A DNA stretch of 64,000 nt from Streptomyces decoyicus (GCF_019880305.1 NZ_CP082301.1:8184001-8248000); one strand, 5' to 3'; counted from the first letter of the stretch, positions 8,882-17,262 are shown. Translations and numbers: made by a program. Notes: generated by a model not told the origin, from the letters alone.

Positions 8882-9634
8882 TCAGCCCCAGGTCATGACG
8901 ATCTCGCGCTCGAACACGGTGTACCCGGCACGTGCGAAGGCAGCCGCCATGGGGGTATTGCCCACGTCCGTGGACGCCCGGATGCGCTCCGGCTCCGTGG
9001 TGGCCAGAACACGCGTGCCCTCGGCGAGGATCTCGTCGATGTAGCGCTGGCCGCGGTGCTCAGCCAGGACGCCGATGTACGCGATGATCGGGCGGTACTG
9101 GTTCCGCGCAGCGATCACCAGCCCCACCGGTTCGCCGCTGTCAGGGATGGTGGCGACCCGCCACCAGTCGCGTGGGCTGGTGTAGTGGACGAACTCATCG
9201 TCAACAGTCGGGCGCCGAGCTGCTCCACGACGGCCAGTCGACCGTCGACAGCGGTGCGCACCGCCGGTCGTCGCGCCAGTCGGGTGGCAGGAACCGGGTG
9301 TACTTGGGAGGCGTGGTGCCCTTGGGAACGACCGCGGCCAGGGCGGACCGGAGCAGCGCGGCACCGGTCGACTCGTGCCCGGCAGGTAGTCGAAGACGTC
9401 GAGGAGAAAGGGACTTGTGTCCCTGGGCCGACACCACCAGGCGACTCGGGCCAGCAACTTCCCCTCGTCATCGAGGGCGATCCAGGTCCGATCCCGGCGG
9501 CGGCGCCCAGAAACGAGATACCCGGCCACTTCGTGGTTGAAGACGTACGGAATCTGGTTGAAGAGTTCGACCTCGTCCGACCCGGTGATGGGGCGGAAAA
9601 CCTGCTTGGTCGGTAGTGCGGGTACTACATTCAT
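8882..9634 (-). pseudogene. GNAT acetyltransferase with three net-neutral frame changes
   Basis: Both ends lie in one frame: the N-terminal part up to DVFDYLPG, and a C-terminal GNAT part from VDDEFVHYTSPRDWWRVATI through IGVLAEHRGQRYIDEILAEG to ASTDVGNTPMAAAFARAGY. Between about 9375 and 9215 the sensible protein moves to a second frame (STGAALLRSALAAVVPKGTT, then PPKYTRFLPPDWRDDRR). It then moves to a third (TAVDGRLAVVEQLGAR) before returning. Each step equals one missing base, so the total is neutral and the ORF stays open across nonsense. ATG 9634 is preceded by GGAG. This is either a decayed gene or three sequencing errors. Confidence 0.6.
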
Positions 9635-10061
9635 GGAACGCTCCGTAATGAGGTGCGTCCGGCCGCTCCGGGGTCAGCGCTGCTGAGCGTCCCAGGAGGG
9701 GCCGAGCACGACGAAGGTGCGGGTCATCTGCTCGTCCTCCCTTCGGGTCTGTCGGATCGGTCCGTAGTTCTACCGCCCGGCTTTATCGGTGGCAATTCAT
9801 TTTCCAGGGCCGCGGGAGAGGCGGAATCACGGACGTCGCCTCGGGCGGCAGTTGTCCGGGATCGATCGGCGTGGATGCGCTCGATGGGCCGGTGCCGGCT
9901 CGTCTGGATCAATGCCTTCACGCTCTTCCGCGTGTGCGGTCCGGCTGTAGTTGCCGATGACGGGCGGTGGCCGGCGGGAAGTGTTATGTCGGCGACGTCT
10001 TCCACATCCGCAGCCCCCGTCCGCCGCTCATGCCCGAGCAGGAGTGCCCGGGTCGGAACGC
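9635..10061. other. Intergenic, no recognised gene
   Basis: The stretch between the GNAT gene and the hairpin at 10062. Open frames exist on both strands, including a 93-residue one on the minus strand at 9724-10005, but none shows a recognisable domain, start signal or convincing codon pattern. Confidence 0.35.
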
Positions 10062-10100
10062 CACAAGGGCCCCCGCCTTCATGAGGCGGGGGCCCTTGTG
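10062..10100. terminator. Strong hairpin, likely terminator
   Basis: A perfect 17-base stem (arm CACAAGGGCCCCCGCCT) with the loop TCATG. It has no obvious adjacent stop codon on the plus strand and lies beyond the trpS end on the minus strand, so it probably ends read-through from one of these directions. Confidence 0.6.
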
Positions 10101-10175
10101 TGTGGAGCGCCCGGCAGGCCTTGCACCTACATTTCCCGCCGGCTGGCGGGCGTCTTTCCTTGGACCACAGACGCG

Positions 10176-10211
10176 TGACGTGACTCCGTGCGGTGTGCCG
10201 GAGTTACGTCA
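10176..10211. terminator. Hairpin downstream of trpS
   Basis: Arms TGACGTGACTCCG and CGGAGTTACGTCA pair at 12 of 13 positions around a 10-base loop. It sits about 180 bases after the trpS stop on the minus strand and may end that transcript. Confidence 0.5.
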
Positions 10212-10245
10212 TGATCATACAGGACCTGCGGGCCAGCGTGTCGCC

Positions 10246-10273
10246 CAGCAGGCAGCAGGCAGCAGGCAGCAGG
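10246..10273. repeat. 7-bp tandem repeat (CAGCAGG)4
   Basis: Four perfect copies of CAGCAGG in the intergenic region between the hairpin and trpS, followed by related GC-rich sequence. It is one of six heptamer arrays in the window. Confidence 0.85.
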
Positions 10274-10391
10274 CCGCGGGCCGCGAGCCAGATGGTTCGT
10301 CAGTCGGCAGGGCCTGCCCAGCAGGCCTGAGCAGGCCCGGTGAGATGAGGCAGCCGGCTGCCGGCAACCCCGCCAGTGTGGCGATGCGCTG

Positions 10392-11504
10392 TCAGTAGTG
10401 GTTGTTCATAGCCTGACGTACTTCGTTGCGGGTGGCCTCGGCGATCGTGTTGGCGCGTTCATTGCCCTGGCGCAGTACTTGGCGGAGGTAGCCGCGGTCC
10501 TGGGCGTATTGAGCGCGGCGGGCTCGGATCGGCGCAAGGTATTCGTTGACTGCCTCGGTGACGCACTTCTTCAAAGCGCCGGCTCCTGCAGGGCCGATGT
10601 CGTCCGCGACCTCGTGCGGGGAGCGGTCTTGGCAGAGGGCGGCCAGAAGCACGAGGGATGACACCTCGGGGCGGTTGGCCGGGTCGTAGGTGATGTGTCG
10701 CTCGGAGTCAGTTTTGGCGCCCCGCAGCAGTCGGGCGGTCTCGTCGGCGTCGGCGGCCAGCGTGACGGCGTTGCCGCGGCTCTTGCTCATCTTGCCGCCG
10801 TCGGTGCCGAGCAGGAGGGGGGCTCGTGAGAGCAGAGCCTCCGGCTCGGGGAACACGGAGTGCCCTTGGCCGTAGCGGTCGTTGAAGCGGCGGGCGACGG
10901 TCCGGGTGAGTTCGAGGTGGGGGAGTTGGTCCTGCCCGACGGGAACGAGATTTGCCTTGCAGAAGAGGATGTCGGCTGCCTGATGGACCGGATAGGTGAA
11001 CATCAGGCCGCTGACGGAGGACTGCCGTGAGTGGGTGATCTCGTCCTTGACGGTGGGATTGCGGCGGAGCTCGGCGACCGAGACCAGGCTGAGGAAGGGC
11101 AGCAGGAGCTGGTTGAGGGCGGGGATGGCGCTGTGCGTGAAGATAGTGGCCCGGGCCGGGTCGATGCCGACGGCGAGGTAGTCCAGCACCAGTTCTTCGA
11201 CGTGCCCGGTGAGGTTGTCGGCCACGTCCCGGTCGGTCAGGACCTGGTAGTCCGCGATGAGTACGAACATCTCGACCCCGAGATCCTGCAGGCGGACGCG
11301 GTTGTGGAGCGTTCCGAAATAATGGCCGAGGTGAAGCTGACCGGTCGGACGGTCCCCGGTCAGCACACGGAATCGTCCCGGCTCTTTTCTGATCTGCTTC
11401 TCCAGCACCTCGCTGCGGGCTCGCGCGGCGGATGTCCCGAGCGCGTCGGCCGGAGCTGCGCCGGAGGGGAGGGTGCTTTCGGTGGCGTGCGGCATGCGGT
11501 TCAC
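10392..11504 (-). CDS. trpS: Tryptophanyl-tRNA synthetase, auxiliary type, attenuator-controlled
   Basis: 370 residues of a class I aminoacyl-tRNA synthetase that charges tRNA(Trp). The HIGH-type motif appears as GQLHLGHYFGTL near residue 56, the KMSKS loop as GGKMSKSRGNAV, and the specificity region as MFVLIADYQVLTDRD. GTG 11504 follows AGGAGAACTC. The upstream leader encodes a peptide with two adjacent Trp codons and an attenuator, so expression should rise when Trp-tRNA(Trp) is short. The same arrangement is known for the auxiliary, indolmycin-resistant TrpRS of S. coelicolor. By analogy this is a second, inducible and perhaps inhibitor-resistant enzyme; the housekeeping copy would lie elsewhere. 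Confidence 0.9.
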   Translation of the reverse strand: MNRMPHATESTLPSGAAPADALGTSAARARSEVLEKQIRKEPGRFRVLTGDRPTGQLHLGHYFGTLHNRVRLQDLGVEMFVLIADYQVLTDRDVADNLTGHVEELVLDYLAVGIDPARATIFTHSAIPALNQLLLPFLSLVSVAELRRNPTVKDEITHSRQSSVSGLMFTYPVHQAADILFCKANLVPVGQDQLPHLELTRTVARRFNDRYGQGHSVFPEPEALLSRAPLLLGTDGGKMSKSRGNAVTLAADADETARLLRGAKTDSERHITYDPANRPEVSSLVLLAALCQDRSPHEVADDIGPAGAGALKKCVTEAVNEYLAPIRARRAQYAQDRGYLRQVLRQGNERANTIAEATRNEVRQAMNNHY

Positions 11505-11565
11505 GAGTTCTCCTGGTGGTGAGTGCCGCCGTCAGGACGGCGCATCCCGGTCCAGGGAACGCAAA

Positions 11566-11589
11566 CGGGCCGTCCATCCGAACGGCCCG
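11566..11589 (-). terminator. Attenuator (transcription terminator) before trpS
   Basis: On the minus strand an 8-bp perfect stem (ACGGCCCG pairing with CGGGCCGT) with an 8-base loop is followed by TTTG, just after the leader ORF and about 60 bases before the trpS start. Its left arm can instead pair through GGCCG with CGGCC in the preceding hairpin's right arm, giving a candidate antiterminator. Confidence 0.7.
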
Positions 11590-11602
11590 GTCGTGGCTGA
11601 AG

Positions 11603-11630
11603 GGTGGCCGCTCCTACGAGGAGCGCCACC
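11603..11630 (-). promoter_or_regulatory. Leader pause hairpin containing the Trp codons
   Basis: On the minus strand GGTGGCGCTCC pairs with GGAGCGGCCACC (one bulged base) around the loop TCGTA, which holds the leader stop codon. The two TGG codons (11626-11631) lie at the foot of the left arm, so a ribosome stalled there would melt this hairpin and free the right arm to form the antiterminator. Confidence 0.7.
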
Positions 11631-11676
11631 AGCTCAGATACGACGAACGATGCATGCGACAACGATAACCCGTCAT
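11614..11676 (-). CDS. trpS leader peptide with tandem Trp codons
   Basis: A 20-residue ORF reading MTGYRCRMHRSSYLSWWRSS, ending in TAG inside the leader hairpin. An internal ATG at 11655 would give a 13-residue version (MHRSSYLSWWRSS). The two adjacent Trp codons near the end are the hallmark of a Trp-sensing leader. The ribosome-binding site is weak (GAG before the outer ATG). Its role is regulatory: ribosome position decides between terminator and antiterminator. Confidence 0.75.
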   Translation of the reverse strand: MTGYRCRMHRSSYLSWWRSS

Positions 11677-11750
11677 GTCCGAGCTCTGCAGCACCTGCCA
11701 GTGATTCCAGCCGCAGCACCCAAAGCGGCAGCGGGTTTGGCTGGCCGATG

Positions 11751-11784
11751 ATGGCGGATGGCGGATGGCGGATGGCGGATGGCG
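11751..11784. repeat. 7-bp tandem repeat (ATGGCGG)4+
   Basis: Four full copies of ATGGCGG plus a partial copy, in the region upstream of the trpS leader. A heptamer array. Confidence 0.85.
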
Positions 11785-12015
11785 AGGGGGAGGGGGTAGT
11801 CGATTTCCAAGTCGGACCGGACCCAGGCCAGTTCGGGGCGGCCTCTCGTTCCTCCGCAGCGAAGTGGCCTGCCCGCGCGACCGTGACACTGCCTGTCCTC
11901 GGCTGTTCTTAGCTGGTGCTCCGTAGCGACTGGGCGATAAGGGCGCGCCGTAGGCGATGCCCACAGCGCTCCGGGGATGCGGACACGGGCGTCTGATCGC
12001 TTCGTGCGTTCGGGT

Positions 12016-12538
12016 TCATTCCTTCTGGTCTGCGGTCAGCGCCCGCTGCATCAGTACCGTGTCGATTGAGCGGCCGTGTTTGTGTCCGACGCCGGTCAGC
12101 CGGCCGGCGTGGGTGAAGCCGAAGCGCTCGTGGCAGCGCGGTGGAGGCGTCGCTTCCGGTGTCGATGACAGCGATCATCTGGCGCATGCCCGCCTGGACA
12201 CATCCGGTCAACACGGCGCCGAGCAGTGCGCTGCCCACCCCTCGGCCCGTCAGATCTGGGGCGAGATAGATCGAGTCCTCCACGGTGTACCGGTAGGCCG
12301 GCTTGGGGCGCCAGGGGCCGGCGTAGGCGTACCCGGCCACCTCGCCGTTCAGTTCGGCGACCAGAAAGGGCAGGCCCCGGCCAGTGAGATCGTCGAAACG
12401 CTGCCGCCATTCCGTGGCGGTCGGCGGGGTCCCCTCGAAGGTGATCACGGTGTGGGTGACGTAGTGCGTGAAGATTTCGCTCACGGCCTTCAGATCTGCA
12501 GGGACGGCGGGGCGAACAATCGCCGCGGGAACTGTCAC
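12016..12538 (-). pseudogene. GNAT N-acetyltransferase (phosphinothricin acetyltransferase-like), frameshifted
   Basis: The first 130 residues are a clean GNAT of the PAT/MddA type: IVRPAVPADLKAVSEIFTHY, then TVITFEGTPPT, and the acetyl-CoA loop LTGRGVGSALLGAVL. At about 12132 one extra base moves the family's C-terminus into another frame, where HERFGFTHAGRLTGVGHKHG and ending MQRALTADQKE can be read to a TGA at 12016. Without the shift the ORF runs to 11909 as unrelated sequence. It is divergent from the XRE-cupin regulator. Either the gene is broken or one base is a sequencing error. Confidence 0.7.
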
Positions 12539-12583
12539 GGCAGGCTCATTTCTCTATAGCGAAGCTTTGTCCACTATGGAGGA

Positions 12584-13210
12584 ATGCTGGATCTTGCGGT
12601 ATTGGGTATGCGCATCCAGGCGTTGCGCCACGATCGGAAGCTGACCCTTCAGCACCTGGCTGAAGCGGCAGACGTGAGCGTGAGCATGCTGTCCTCGGTC
12701 GAGCGCGGGCAGAAGGCGCCCACGATCGTGGTTCTGGCCCGCATTGCGGATGGCCTCGGCGTGCCTCTCGCCGAACTCGTGACCCAGCCCGACGACAGTC
12801 AGCTCATCGTGCGCCGTGCCGCCGACCAGGAGAGCGTCGACGAACCCGGAGGATGGCGGCGGACGGCCCTTACACCGGTCGTGCCGGGCGTGCACTTCGA
12901 GTGGATCCACACGACCCTGCCGCCGAACTGCGACGCCGGCAGCTTCCCCGCATACGCCCCGGGGTCCCACGAGTACATCGTCGTCCGATCCGGCACCCTG
13001 CGGCTGACCATCGCCGACACGTCCGTCCGCCTGCACGCGGGTGACTCGGCCTACTTCGCCGCAGACGTCACCCACGCCTACGCCAATGAGGGCTCCGAGC
13101 CGTGCACGTACTACGTTGCCGCACTCATCATGCGTCCCCGCGCAGCCCAGGCACGCGCACGCGAAGGGGAGCGCGGTGGCAACAGCCGCGAAAAACCGAA
13201 GAGCCGCTGA
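12584..13210 (+). CDS. XRE-cupin transcriptional regulator
   Basis: 208 residues. The N-terminal helix-turn-helix (about residues 5-65: IQALRHDRKLTLQHLAEAAD, then VSVSMLSSVERGQKAPTI) is joined to a C-terminal cupin sensor (AYAPGSHEYIVVRSGTLRLT and HAGDSAYFAADVTHAYAN). ATG 12584 directly follows GGAGGA. Proteins of this type bind a small ligand in the cupin and regulate a neighbouring metabolic gene. Here the divergent neighbour is the GNAT gene, about 45 bases away. Confidence 0.85.
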   Translation: MLDLAVLGMRIQALRHDRKLTLQHLAEAADVSVSMLSSVERGQKAPTIVVLARIADGLGVPLAELVTQPDDSQLIVRRAADQESVDEPGGWRRTALTPVVPGVHFEWIHTTLPPNCDAGSFPAYAPGSHEYIVVRSGTLRLTIADTSVRLHAGDSAYFAADVTHAYANEGSEPCTYYVAALIMRPRAAQARAREGERGGNSREKPKSR

Positions 13211-13269
13211 CCAGCATGCCTACGGGCCGGAGCGCCGATCGGCCTTCCTGACTCACTTGTCGGACGCCG

Positions 13270-13416
13270 ATGTCTTCGGCGTCTGCAACACCTCCTGCCG
13301 CCATGCCTCCAGGACAAGGTCTGGGGCCACGGCCCCGGCGAGGGGCCCTGGGAGGTCTACGTTGTCAAGGCGACGCCGACCAGCTGGGCAAGAGCGACGT
13401 CCGCAACCCGCATTGA
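13270..13416 (+). pseudogene. C-terminal remnant of an ArsI/CadI-type VOC protein
   Basis: Three successive frames give FGVCNTSCRHAS, then LQDKVWGHGPGEGPWEVYVV, then GDADQLGKSDVRNPH and a stop. The order and the QDKVW...WEVYVV motif match the end of ArsI/CadI-like vicinal-oxygen-chelate proteins (heavy-metal or organoarsenical handling). The N-terminal domain is absent and frames change twice, so it is a dead fragment downstream of the XRE gene. Confidence 0.5.
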
Positions 13417-13693
13417 ATCCCACGGGCCACCCTTGAGAGCGACCGTGACGTGAGCCGCCTGAACCGCCGCCTGAACTGCCGCCTTACCAAACACCCCCAC
13501 CAGGACCAACCGCTCGCTAAATCTGCAAATCTGCTTCCACCCCGAAGGCAGGAGATAAAACGATTCGCCGGGTGAACGGTGCGACGTTTGGCCACCAGGG
13601 AGGGGCAGCATGGCCATCCTTGGGCGGGTATCCAACTCATCAGGAAGAACGCGCTCTCACGAGCGCTTCCTTCCTTGGCCAAGGAGTTCTCCC

Positions 13694-13984
13694 TTGCGTG
13701 TTCGTCGTATGGTGACCAGCGCCCTCGGTTCCGCTGCCCTCGTCCTGACCTCCCTGGGCGCGGTGACCGCTGCCGCGAGCCCCGCGGCTGCCGACCCGTG
13801 TGGCTTTTACAAGACCGGCTCCGACGCCTTCTACAACCACTGCACCGCGGACCGTTCGCAGGTCGTGATCAAAGTCGAGGTCGCGCGGGCGCCCGACTAC
13901 GAGTGGTGCGTCGGGCCGGGCAGGACTTGGCTGGGCTCTGCCCACAAGATTCAGGGTGCCCACTACACCGGCCGCACCTGCTGA
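13694..13984 (+). CDS. Secreted DUF6355-like small protein
   Basis: About 96 residues. A Sec signal peptide (RMVTSALGSAALVLTSLGAV, cleavage after ASPAAA) precedes a mature part of about 60 residues with four cysteines in DPCGFYKTG, FYNHC, YEWC and GRTC, suggesting two disulfides. The pattern fits the DUF6355 family of small Streptomyces secreted proteins; its role is unknown. TTG 13694 is chosen for the AAGGAG seven bases upstream; longer starts add a non-signal-like leader. A strong terminator follows, so it is monocistronic. Confidence 0.65.
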   Translation: MRVRRMVTSALGSAALVLTSLGAVTAAASPAAADPCGFYKTGSDAFYNHCTADRSQVVIKVEVARAPDYEWCVGPGRTWLGSAHKIQGAHYTGRTC

Positions 13985-14017
13985 CGAGCGTCGTTCTGAA
14001 GGACCGGATGGAGTGCC

Positions 14018-14053
14018 GTCGTAGTGCCTGTCTACCGGGACAGGCACTACGAC
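14018..14053. terminator. Terminator after the DUF6355-like gene
   Basis: A perfect 15-base stem (GTCGTAGTGCCTGTC) around the loop TACCGG, 34 bases after the stop codon. Confidence 0.75.
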
Positions 14054-14186
14054 CAGCGTGTTCTGCGCAGTGTCGCCATCGAGAAGGGAGGACAGCGGCG
14101 CAGGCCGCGCAGGGCCAGGGGCTCCGTGTCCCCCTCCCGTTCCTGACACCAGGACGTCGTTCTGGTCCACACGGTCGGTCCTGGGC

Positions 14187-14217
14187 TTGAAACTGCCGTA
14201 GCGGCAGCTCCTACCGT
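14187..14217 (+). promoter_or_regulatory. MerR-type promoter with 19-bp spacer and operator
   Basis: TTGAAA (-35) and TACCGT (-10) are separated by 19 bases, the over-long spacer typical of MerR-activated promoters. The spacer begins with the perfect inverted repeat CTGCCG-TAG-CGGCAG. It lies 55 bases before the TipA-like gene and probably serves autoregulation. Confidence 0.65.
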
Positions 14218-14271
14218 ACTGACCAGGGCCGGAGAGACCGGCCCGGTGAAGCATTCGTGAGGGAGGCAGCG

Positions 14272-15033
14272 ATGGCCTGGCCGACCGCGGAGGTCGCCCG
14301 GATGTCGGGCGTGACGGCCCGTACGCTGCGGCACTACGACGAGATCGGCCTGCTGCCGCCGGCCCGGGTCGGCAGCAATGGCCACCGCTACTACGAGGAA
14401 AGCCAGTTGCTGCAACTCCAGCAGATCCTCGTACTGCGGGCGCTGGGCATGGGACTGCCCGAGATCAGCCGGATCCTGGCCGCACAGGTCGATGAGCTGG
14501 AGGCCCTGCGCAGCCACCACCGGCGGCTGCTCGCGGAGCGGGACCGGCTTGATGTCCTGGCCGGCACTGTCTCCCGCACGATCACCGAACTGGAGCGATC
14601 CAGGATGGACGGCAGACCCATGACGAGCATCAACCGGCCGGAAAACCTGTTCGAGGGCGTCCGGCCCGCCCAGTACCGCGAGAGCCTGCGTGACTTCCCG
14701 GAGCTGGCCGAGGCCATCGAGCGGCGCACCTCGACAATGGGCGAGGCCGAGATCGAGGCCGGGCACCGCGAGCGTACGGCACAGATGATCCGGCTGGCCG
14801 AGCTGCTGGGCGCCGATACGCCCGCCGATGCCGAAGCGGTGCAGGCCGAGTCCGATGCCCAGTACCGGGCGCTGGCCGAGCTCCGAGCGGTCTCCGCCGA
14901 GGAGTATCGCGCGATCGGGCGTGGCTGTGTGGAAAACGAGCAGTGGCGCGCGGTGTACGAAGCGATCGCGCCGGGCCTGGCCGAATATCAGAGGGATGCC
15001 ATCGAGGCGTACGCCACTACCCGGCTGAGCTGA
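14272..15033 (+). CDS. MerR regulator with TipAS-type ligand domain
   Basis: 253 residues. The N-terminal MerR helix-turn-helix (YVTA-like TAEVARMSGVTARTLRHYDE, IGLLPPARVGSNGHRYY) is followed by a long coiled linker and a C-terminal domain with FPELAEAIERRTSTMGEAEI. This resembles the TipAL drug-sensing domain, which binds thiopeptides. ATG 14272 follows GGGAGGCAGCG. It probably controls its own elongated promoter at 14187-14217. No obvious second target gene is adjacent. Confidence 0.85.
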   Translation: MAWPTAEVARMSGVTARTLRHYDEIGLLPPARVGSNGHRYYEESQLLQLQQILVLRALGMGLPEISRILAAQVDELEALRSHHRRLLAERDRLDVLAGTVSRTITELERSRMDGRPMTSINRPENLFEGVRPAQYRESLRDFPELAEAIERRTSTMGEAEIEAGHRERTAQMIRLAELLGADTPADAEAVQAESDAQYRALAELRAVSAEEYRAIGRGCVENEQWRAVYEAIAPGLAEYQRDAIEAYATTRLS

Positions 15034-15441
15034 GCCGGACCGGGCCGCAACCGGGGAACGAGCCCGCGGTGGCGGCCCCTCCGGACCGGCGGCTATGCCA
15101 GTTCTGTCGCCAGGCCCCCCGCTGCCTGACGACAGGCCCGGCCGTCCGGTGCTGTCCGCGCTCGCGCACATCGAACAGCGAACAGCGACATCGGCCTCGA
15201 GCTGCATTCATGGCCCCCACTCTGCCGTGAGCGATGGCTGGAGTGGTGGAGACAAGATGCTTGGTGACGGCGCGCAGCGAGATCAGTGGCGAACATCTAC
15301 CGAACTCAGACAGACGACTGAGACGGCAGTAGCGGTGGCAGCGACAGAATTCGATGTGAACGTGAACGTGAACGTGAACGCGGACGTGGACGTGGACGTG
15401 GATGCGGGCGTGGTGGTGGTCGGCTTGGGGGCGAGGGGCTC
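15034..15441. other. Intergenic with a hexamer-like repeat
   Basis: No recognised gene. The stretch 15357-15400 repeats GAACGT/GACGTG-type hexamers on the plus strand, translating as alternating Val with Asn or Asp. That is low complexity rather than a protein domain. Confidence 0.4.
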
Positions 15442-15903
15442 TCATACGGCCTGAAGGCTCGCCGAGCGCGGGGCCCAGTTGGTCGGAGTCGAGCAGTTCT
15501 CATCGAGCCATGACCCCCGGTGCTTCTCCCACGAAGCCACGGTGCCGCAGGCGCCGACGGCGTGAAGGTCGGCCCAGGCCACGACGACCACACCACAACC
15601 GTCGACCCGGACCGAGTCGACCGCCGCATCAGCGGCACGGACCACGCACGCACTGACCTGTGAGTTCGTGAGCAAAGCCCTTGCGTGGCTCAGCCCGACC
15701 CCATCCGCTTGACCACCTGCATGGCTCCCCACAGCCCCGACGGCAAGTTCATCATCCGCTGTCCCTATGGGGACCAAGGGCGTCGAGGTGGTCCCTGGCC
15801 CAGGTATTGCACTTGTGATTCCTGCTATTCCGACTGCTGCACCAATTGCTCCCCGGCTCCGTCGAGTTCGGACGGCTCCCGTCCCGACCCTGGTCGGCCC
15901 CAC
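15442..15903 (-). CDS. Hypothetical protein (uncertain)
   Basis: A 153-residue frame. Its last 85 residues (from about ALLTNSQVSACVVRAADAAV through GVVVVAWADLHAVGACGTVA to NWAPRSASLQAV) have strong third-position G/C bias and balanced composition, as real genes here do. The N-terminal half does not, and the start is unclear, so the gene may start later or be decayed. No family recognised. Confidence 0.35.
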   Translation of the reverse strand: MGPTRVGTGAVRTRRSRGAIGAAVGIAGITSAIPGPGTTSTPLVPIGTADDELAVGAVGSHAGGQADGVGLSHARALLTNSQVSACVVRAADAAVDSVRVDGCGVVVVAWADLHAVGACGTVASWEKHRGSWLDENCSTPTNWAPRSASLQAV

Positions 15904-16194
15904 CGGGCGCAGGCATCTGCCGTAGGGGCACCCAGCCCTGCTCCACAGACGGACAGAGGCCGGCTATGAGCGACGGGAGGTGTCAGTTCGCTTGATCACC
16001 GGCACGTCTCCGAGGCTGAGTTCGCGGAACGTGACCCGGAGAGTCGGCTCGTCGGTTGTCACATTGAGAGCTGCCTCGCGCCGGGGGTATGGCCCAGGAA
16101 CTAAATGCTTAGCCCACCTGGCCCCAGCGTTGACGCTGGTCAACAGTGACTGCAGCCCGCCGTGCTTCCATCTCGTCATGGAGGTGCTGACGTG

Positions 16195-17193
16195 ATGGCC
16201 GGAGATCGACAGCAAGACAGCTACCCGCATGTAGGAACGCCGCGACGGCGCGTACTGGCCGCGGCCGCCCTGACTCCGTTGCTGGCCGGCGCGCCGACTC
16301 CCGCTCGCGCTCTCGCCACCGGGACGGGCGAGGTAAAGAGCCGCAGGCTGGTCGAGCCGGTTCCCACTGCCCTATCGGACTGGGAGAAGGTGGCCAAAGC
16401 GCTGGGCCGAAAAGGCGACATGAAGCGAAAGATGATGTACCACACAGCCCTCCCACGTCGGGACCTCCGCGTGCGCTCGCGCCATGTCACCGTCAAACCG
16501 GCGCTCGCCCTCGGTTCGCACGTGTCTTTCGTGCGCTACGCCGACAAGAGCACGATGGTGATGGGCGATGTGGTGGTCACCGAGCGCGAACTCCAGCCCT
16601 TCACCGATGCCCTGCAAGAGCACGAGATCGCACAGACCGCGATCCATAAGCACCTCCTTTCCCAGACTCCTCACATCTGGTGGGTCCACATCCACGCCCA
16701 CGGCCACCACCCGGTGGCTGTGGCCCGCGGTCTGCGCGCCGCGTTCGACCGCACCAGTACCCCGCCCCCGCGCCCGCCGGCCCGGGCACGGCGCGTCGAC
16801 CTGGACACTGCCGGCATCGATGCCGCGCTCGGCGTCAAGGGCTCCACCGACGAGGGCATCTACAAGTGCATCTTCGTCCGCCGCGAGACCATCACCGACG
16901 GTCACCTGGTACTGCCCCCGGGCCTGGGTTCGACCAGCGCGTTCAACTTCCAGCCGCTGGGCGGCGGCCGGGCAGCAATCAGTGGCGACTGCGCCATGAT
17001 TGCCAAGGAAGTCCAAGACGTTCTGGTGGCTCTGCGGTGTGCCGGGGCCGAGCTGGTCGAGCTGCACAACCACGGCTTGACGGACGAACCCCGTCTGTTC
17101 TTCATCCACTTCTGGGCTGTTGGTGACGGCGTCAAGCTGGCCAGGGCCTTGCGCCCCGCCGTGGACGCCACCAACGTCGTACCGGTCGGCTGA
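16195..17193 (+). CDS. DUF1259 protein with Tat-like signal
   Basis: About 332 residues. A twin-arginine style leader (TPRRRVLAAAALTPLLAGAP) precedes two related domains typical of DUF1259: one around GSHVSFVRYADKSTMVMGDV and a second around LGSTSAFNFQPLGGGRAAIS. Each is followed by helices ending HAHGHHPVAVARGLRAA and NHGLTDEPRLFFIHFW. Exported, perhaps metal-binding given the conserved histidines; the function of the family is not established. GGAGG lies 8-10 bases before GTG 16192 / ATG 16195. Monocistronic. Confidence 0.8.
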   Translation: MAGDRQQDSYPHVGTPRRRVLAAAALTPLLAGAPTPARALATGTGEVKSRRLVEPVPTALSDWEKVAKALGRKGDMKRKMMYHTALPRRDLRVRSRHVTVKPALALGSHVSFVRYADKSTMVMGDVVVTERELQPFTDALQEHEIAQTAIHKHLLSQTPHIWWVHIHAHGHHPVAVARGLRAAFDRTSTPPPRPPARARRVDLDTAGIDAALGVKGSTDEGIYKCIFVRRETITDGHLVLPPGLGSTSAFNFQPLGGGRAAISGDCAMIAKEVQDVLVALRCAGAELVELHNHGLTDEPRLFFIHFWAVGDGVKLARALRPAVDATNVVPVG

Positions 17194-17262
17194 CCACCAC
17201 ACCGGCGACGGGCACGGGCTCGACCCGTGGGACGCCACCCGCTGTCCTGTCTCACTCGATCC

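Noticed and set aside
9724..10005. 93-residue minus-strand frame
   Set aside because: No recognisable domain, ribosome-binding site or consistent codon bias.
10020..10100. Hairpin region checked for a tRNA gene
   Set aside because: The 17-bp stem has no cloverleaf, T-loop or CCA-end pattern around it.
15095..15454. Frame with alternating Val-Asn and Val-Asp
   Set aside because: It is a translated hexamer repeat without a ribosome-binding site or gene-like codon use elsewhere.
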